NCBI GenBank assembly: GCA_944320955.1
Contig: CALUJL010000008.1
Span: 1-64,000, forward strand
DNA: 64,000 bases
Source of the DNA: an uncultured Bacteroidaceae bacterium
Lineage (GTDB): Bacteria > Bacteroidota > Bacteroidia > Bacteroidales > Bacteroidaceae
Reading direction: 5' to 3'
Under the pieces are notes generated by a model that did no database searches, was not told the origin of the DNA, and saw only the letters and a list, made by a program, of their open reading frames with translations. The translations under genes were made by a program, and so were the position numbers. Of this stretch, positions 62,382 through 64,000 are shown piece after piece (position 1 is the stretch's first letter; every line of letters begins with the position of its first letter).

Positions 62382-63095
62382 TCAGTGGAAGCGGGCGCGG
62401 CGCAGGAGTTTGGTGGCGGGTTCGTAGCCTTGGTCGGAGGCCATCTGCAGCCAGCGGGCGGCTTCCTTGTGGTCTTGGGCCACGCCCTGGCCGTTGTCGT
62501 AGCAGACGCCTACGTTGTACTGCCCGGCGGCATCGCCCTGGTCGGCGGCGCGGCGGTACCAGTTGTAGGCCTCCACGGGGTTCTTCTCCACGCCGCGGCC
62601 GCGGAGGTAGCAGTAGGCCAGGTTGTTCTGGGCGGCGGCATCGCCGGCTTCGGCGGCCTTGCGGAAGTTGTAGGCGGCGCGCTCGTAGTCTTTCTTCACG
62701 CCGCGGCCGCGGTAGTAGCAGGTGCCGAGGCCCACGTAGGCTTTGGCATAGTCCTGTTCGGCAGCCTTGCGGTACCACTCGATGGCTTGGGCGTAGTCTT
62801 TGGGGATTCCGGTGCCGTTGAGCAGGCAGTCGCCCAGGAGGGTCTGTGCCCCGGGGAGGCCCTGTTCGGCGGCCTGTGCGGCCCAGAAGACGGCTTGTGT
62901 CAGGTTTTGGCCCACTCCGGTGCCGCTCAGCAGGCAGAGGGCGAGGTCGTATTGTGCCTGCGCGTCGCCCGCTTGGGCGTTTTCCATGTAGGTCATGATG
63001 TCCGTGGCGGGTTCTTGCCCGGCGGTTTCCTGCGCCCCGATGCCCGTAAGGGGCAGGACGAGGGCGAGGAGGAGGGTCGTGATGTTCTGTTTCAT
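62382..63095 (-). CDS. Exported Sel1-repeat protein
   Basis: A 237-residue protein with a signal peptide (residues 1-21) and five Sel1-like repeats (about 36-230). Each has the A-x-Y-x-L-G ... G-x-G-V-x-K-D-x-x-x-A pattern, for example AKAYVGLGTCYYRGRGVKKDYERA and AAGQYNVGVCYDNGQGVAQDHKEA. Such helical solenoids mediate protein-protein contacts in the periplasm. Function unknown. It begins 74 bases after ispE ends on the same strand. Confidence 0.87.
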   Translation of the reverse strand: MKQNITTLLLALVLPLTGIGAQETAGQEPATDIMTYMENAQAGDAQAQYDLALCLLSGTGVGQNLTQAVFWAAQAAEQGLPGAQTLLGDCLLNGTGIPKDYAQAIEWYRKAAEQDYAKAYVGLGTCYYRGRGVKKDYERAAYNFRKAAEAGDAAAQNNLAYCYLRGRGVEKNPVEAYNWYRRAADQGDAAGQYNVGVCYDNGQGVAQDHKEAARWLQMASDQGYEPATKLLRRARFH

Positions 63096-63169
63096 AGGGG
63101 TTGATGTGTTATTTGGGTGATTGTTTTTTACCTATTTATATGGGGTTTTCCGTACGGGGTCCCGCCGCT

Positions 63170-64000
63170 TCAGTCGAGGGGCTCGTCGGTCCAGACGAAA
63201 AAGCCGGGGAAGAGGGCGGAGAGACGGCTGCGGAGCAGGGCGTCTTTCCCCTCGTGGGAGGAGGCGGGGGGGTAGAGGGCGAAGAAGGCCGAGCCGGAGC
63301 CGGTCATCGAGGCATAGAGGGCGCCGTCGGCATAGAGCTTCTCTTTTGTCCCGGCGAGCAGGGGGAAGCGGGGGAAGAGGCTGTCCTCGAAATCGTTGTG
63401 GAGCGCGCCGCGCCATTCCTCGACGGGCTTTTCGGCCACGAAGCGGCGCAGGGAGACGGGGGCGGGGCGGGGAGTGACGCCGCGGAAGGCATCGGCCGTG
63501 GAGACGAAGAGGGGCGGCTTGACGACGGCCAGGCGGTAGGCCGAGAGATCCACGGGCAGTGGCTCTAGGAGGTTGCCCGTGCCGCGGGCAAAGGCGGGGC
63601 CGCCGGTGAGGAAGAAGGGGCAGTCGGCGCCGAGGGCGAGGGCGTCTTCGGCCAGTTCCTCCGGGGTGAGGCCGAGGCGGAAGAGGCGGTCGAGCAGGAG
63701 GAGCATGGCCGTGGCATCGGAAGAGCCGCCGCCCATGCCGGCCCCGCTGGGGATGTTTTTGTGCAGGCAGACCTCCACGGCGGGCAGCGTGCGCCGCTTT
63801 TCGACCAGGCGGTAGGCGCGGACCACGAGATTGTCTTCCGCCGCGCCGTCGGGCACGAGGCCGCTCTGGTGGAGCGTGACGCCCCGGCCGCCGGGAAGGG
63901 GCACGGCTTCGAGGATGTCGCAGAGGGGAATGGGGTAGAAGACGGTCTCCAGGTTGTGGTATCCGTCGGGGCGGCGCCCGACGATGTGGAGGCCTAAGTT
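63170..64000 (-). CDS. ispE: 4-diphosphocytidyl-2-C-methyl-D-erythritol kinase, partial
   Basis: The 3' 276 codons of ispE; the first few codons lie beyond the window edge, and the frame is open to base 64000. GHMP-kinase motifs are present: GRRPDGYHNLETVF near the visible start, IPSGAGMGGGSSDATAMLL as the ATP-binding glycine loop, and ASMTGSGSAFFALY near the end. It phosphorylates CDP-methylerythritol in the non-mevalonate isoprenoid pathway. The visible ATG-like start further in is not the true start. Confidence 0.95.
   Translation of the reverse strand, partial: NLGLHIVGRRPDGYHNLETVFYPIPLCDILEAVPLPGGRGVTLHQSGLVPDGAAEDNLVVRAYRLVEKRRTLPAVEVCLHKNIPSGAGMGGGSSDATAMLLLLDRLFRLGLTPEELAEDALALGADCPFFLTGGPAFARGTGNLLEPLPVDLSAYRLAVVKPPLFVSTADAFRGVTPRPAPVSLRRFVAEKPVEEWRGALHNDFEDSLFPRFPLLAGTKEKLYADGALYASMTGSGSAFFALYPPASSHEGKDALLRSRLSALFPGFFVWTDEPLD

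Noticed and set aside
62074..62778. A 234-codon minus-strand frame across the repeat array
   Set aside because: It overlaps the Sel1-repeat gene in another frame and is Arg/Pro-rich; the Sel1 frame has clear repeats.

Overview
The window reads as chromosomal DNA of a high-GC member of the order Bacteroidales. The evidence is Bacteroidetes-type promoters (TTG about 20 bp upstream of TAnnTTTG), weak use of Shine-Dalgarno sites, and lineage-typical genes: DUF4923 lipoprotein, DUF5606, DUF3276/PUR-alpha, YbbR-yajC-nusB, the coaX-lptC-corC-ppiD block, an Lnb/DUF4105 protein and GLUG-repeat surface protein. I cannot name the genus from sequence alone.

Layout. 1-135 is the 3' end of a 5S rRNA and its terminator. 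0.5-3.3 kb has an unknown small protein, a TlpA-like thioredoxin protein and a DUF4923 lipoprotein. 3.7-8.7 kb is a TolC / membrane-fusion / two ABC-2 permease export operon with no ATPase gene. 8.8-11.8 kb has a GDP-mannose pyrophosphorylase and an SLC13-type transporter. 11.9-13.0 kb is a divergent cupin / HxlR-regulator pair. 13.1-19.1 kb is a minus-strand envelope operon (coaX, outer membrane protein, lptC, corC-like, ppiD-like). 19.2-29.4 kb is a plus-strand run: Lnb-like protein, degenerate phosphatase-fold protein, secA, aspS, N-carbamoylputrescine amidase-like hydrolase, acyltransferase. 29.4-33.9 kb is a minus-strand polysaccharide operon (flippase, hexapeptide acyltransferase, pyruvyl transferase, F420-hydrogenase-beta-like iron-sulfur protein). 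34.1-37.7 kb has pepT and a CPA2 antiporter. 37.8-48.3 kb is a minus-strand glycan-degradation locus (GH43_24-like, GH128, CBM-like protein, HExxH lipoprotein, GH105, GH10-like) with no SusC/SusD pair. 48.4-52.1 kb is housekeeping (DUF5606, coaE, ybbR, yajC, nusB). 52.3-57.6 kb holds DUF3276, rplY, pth, S4-domain protein, PhoH and folC. 57.7-63.1 kb holds ridA, DUF1634 plus a TSUP exporter, a 61-residue small protein, a GLUG-repeat surface protein with a one-base frameshift, and a Sel1-repeat protein. The window ends inside ispE.

The most unusual structure is a dispersed family of 22-bp intergenic tandem repeats. Eight arrays of three to five units each keep an exact 22-bp period (starts near 3398, 21997, 33967, 48288, 52761, 54581, 59427 and 62219). 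Units look like AAAAG-N2-GCAG-N2-CTTTT-N4, so each has dyad symmetry, and neighbouring units can also pair with each other. Arrays lie between stop codons, terminators and promoters; at rplY the last unit seems to supply the -33 promoter element. Several intrinsic terminators in the window resemble pairs of such units. Other notable items are a 10-G tract and a folded leader upstream of the frameshifted GLUG gene, and a perfect terminator-like hairpin buried in the 5' coding region of the amidase gene after aspS.
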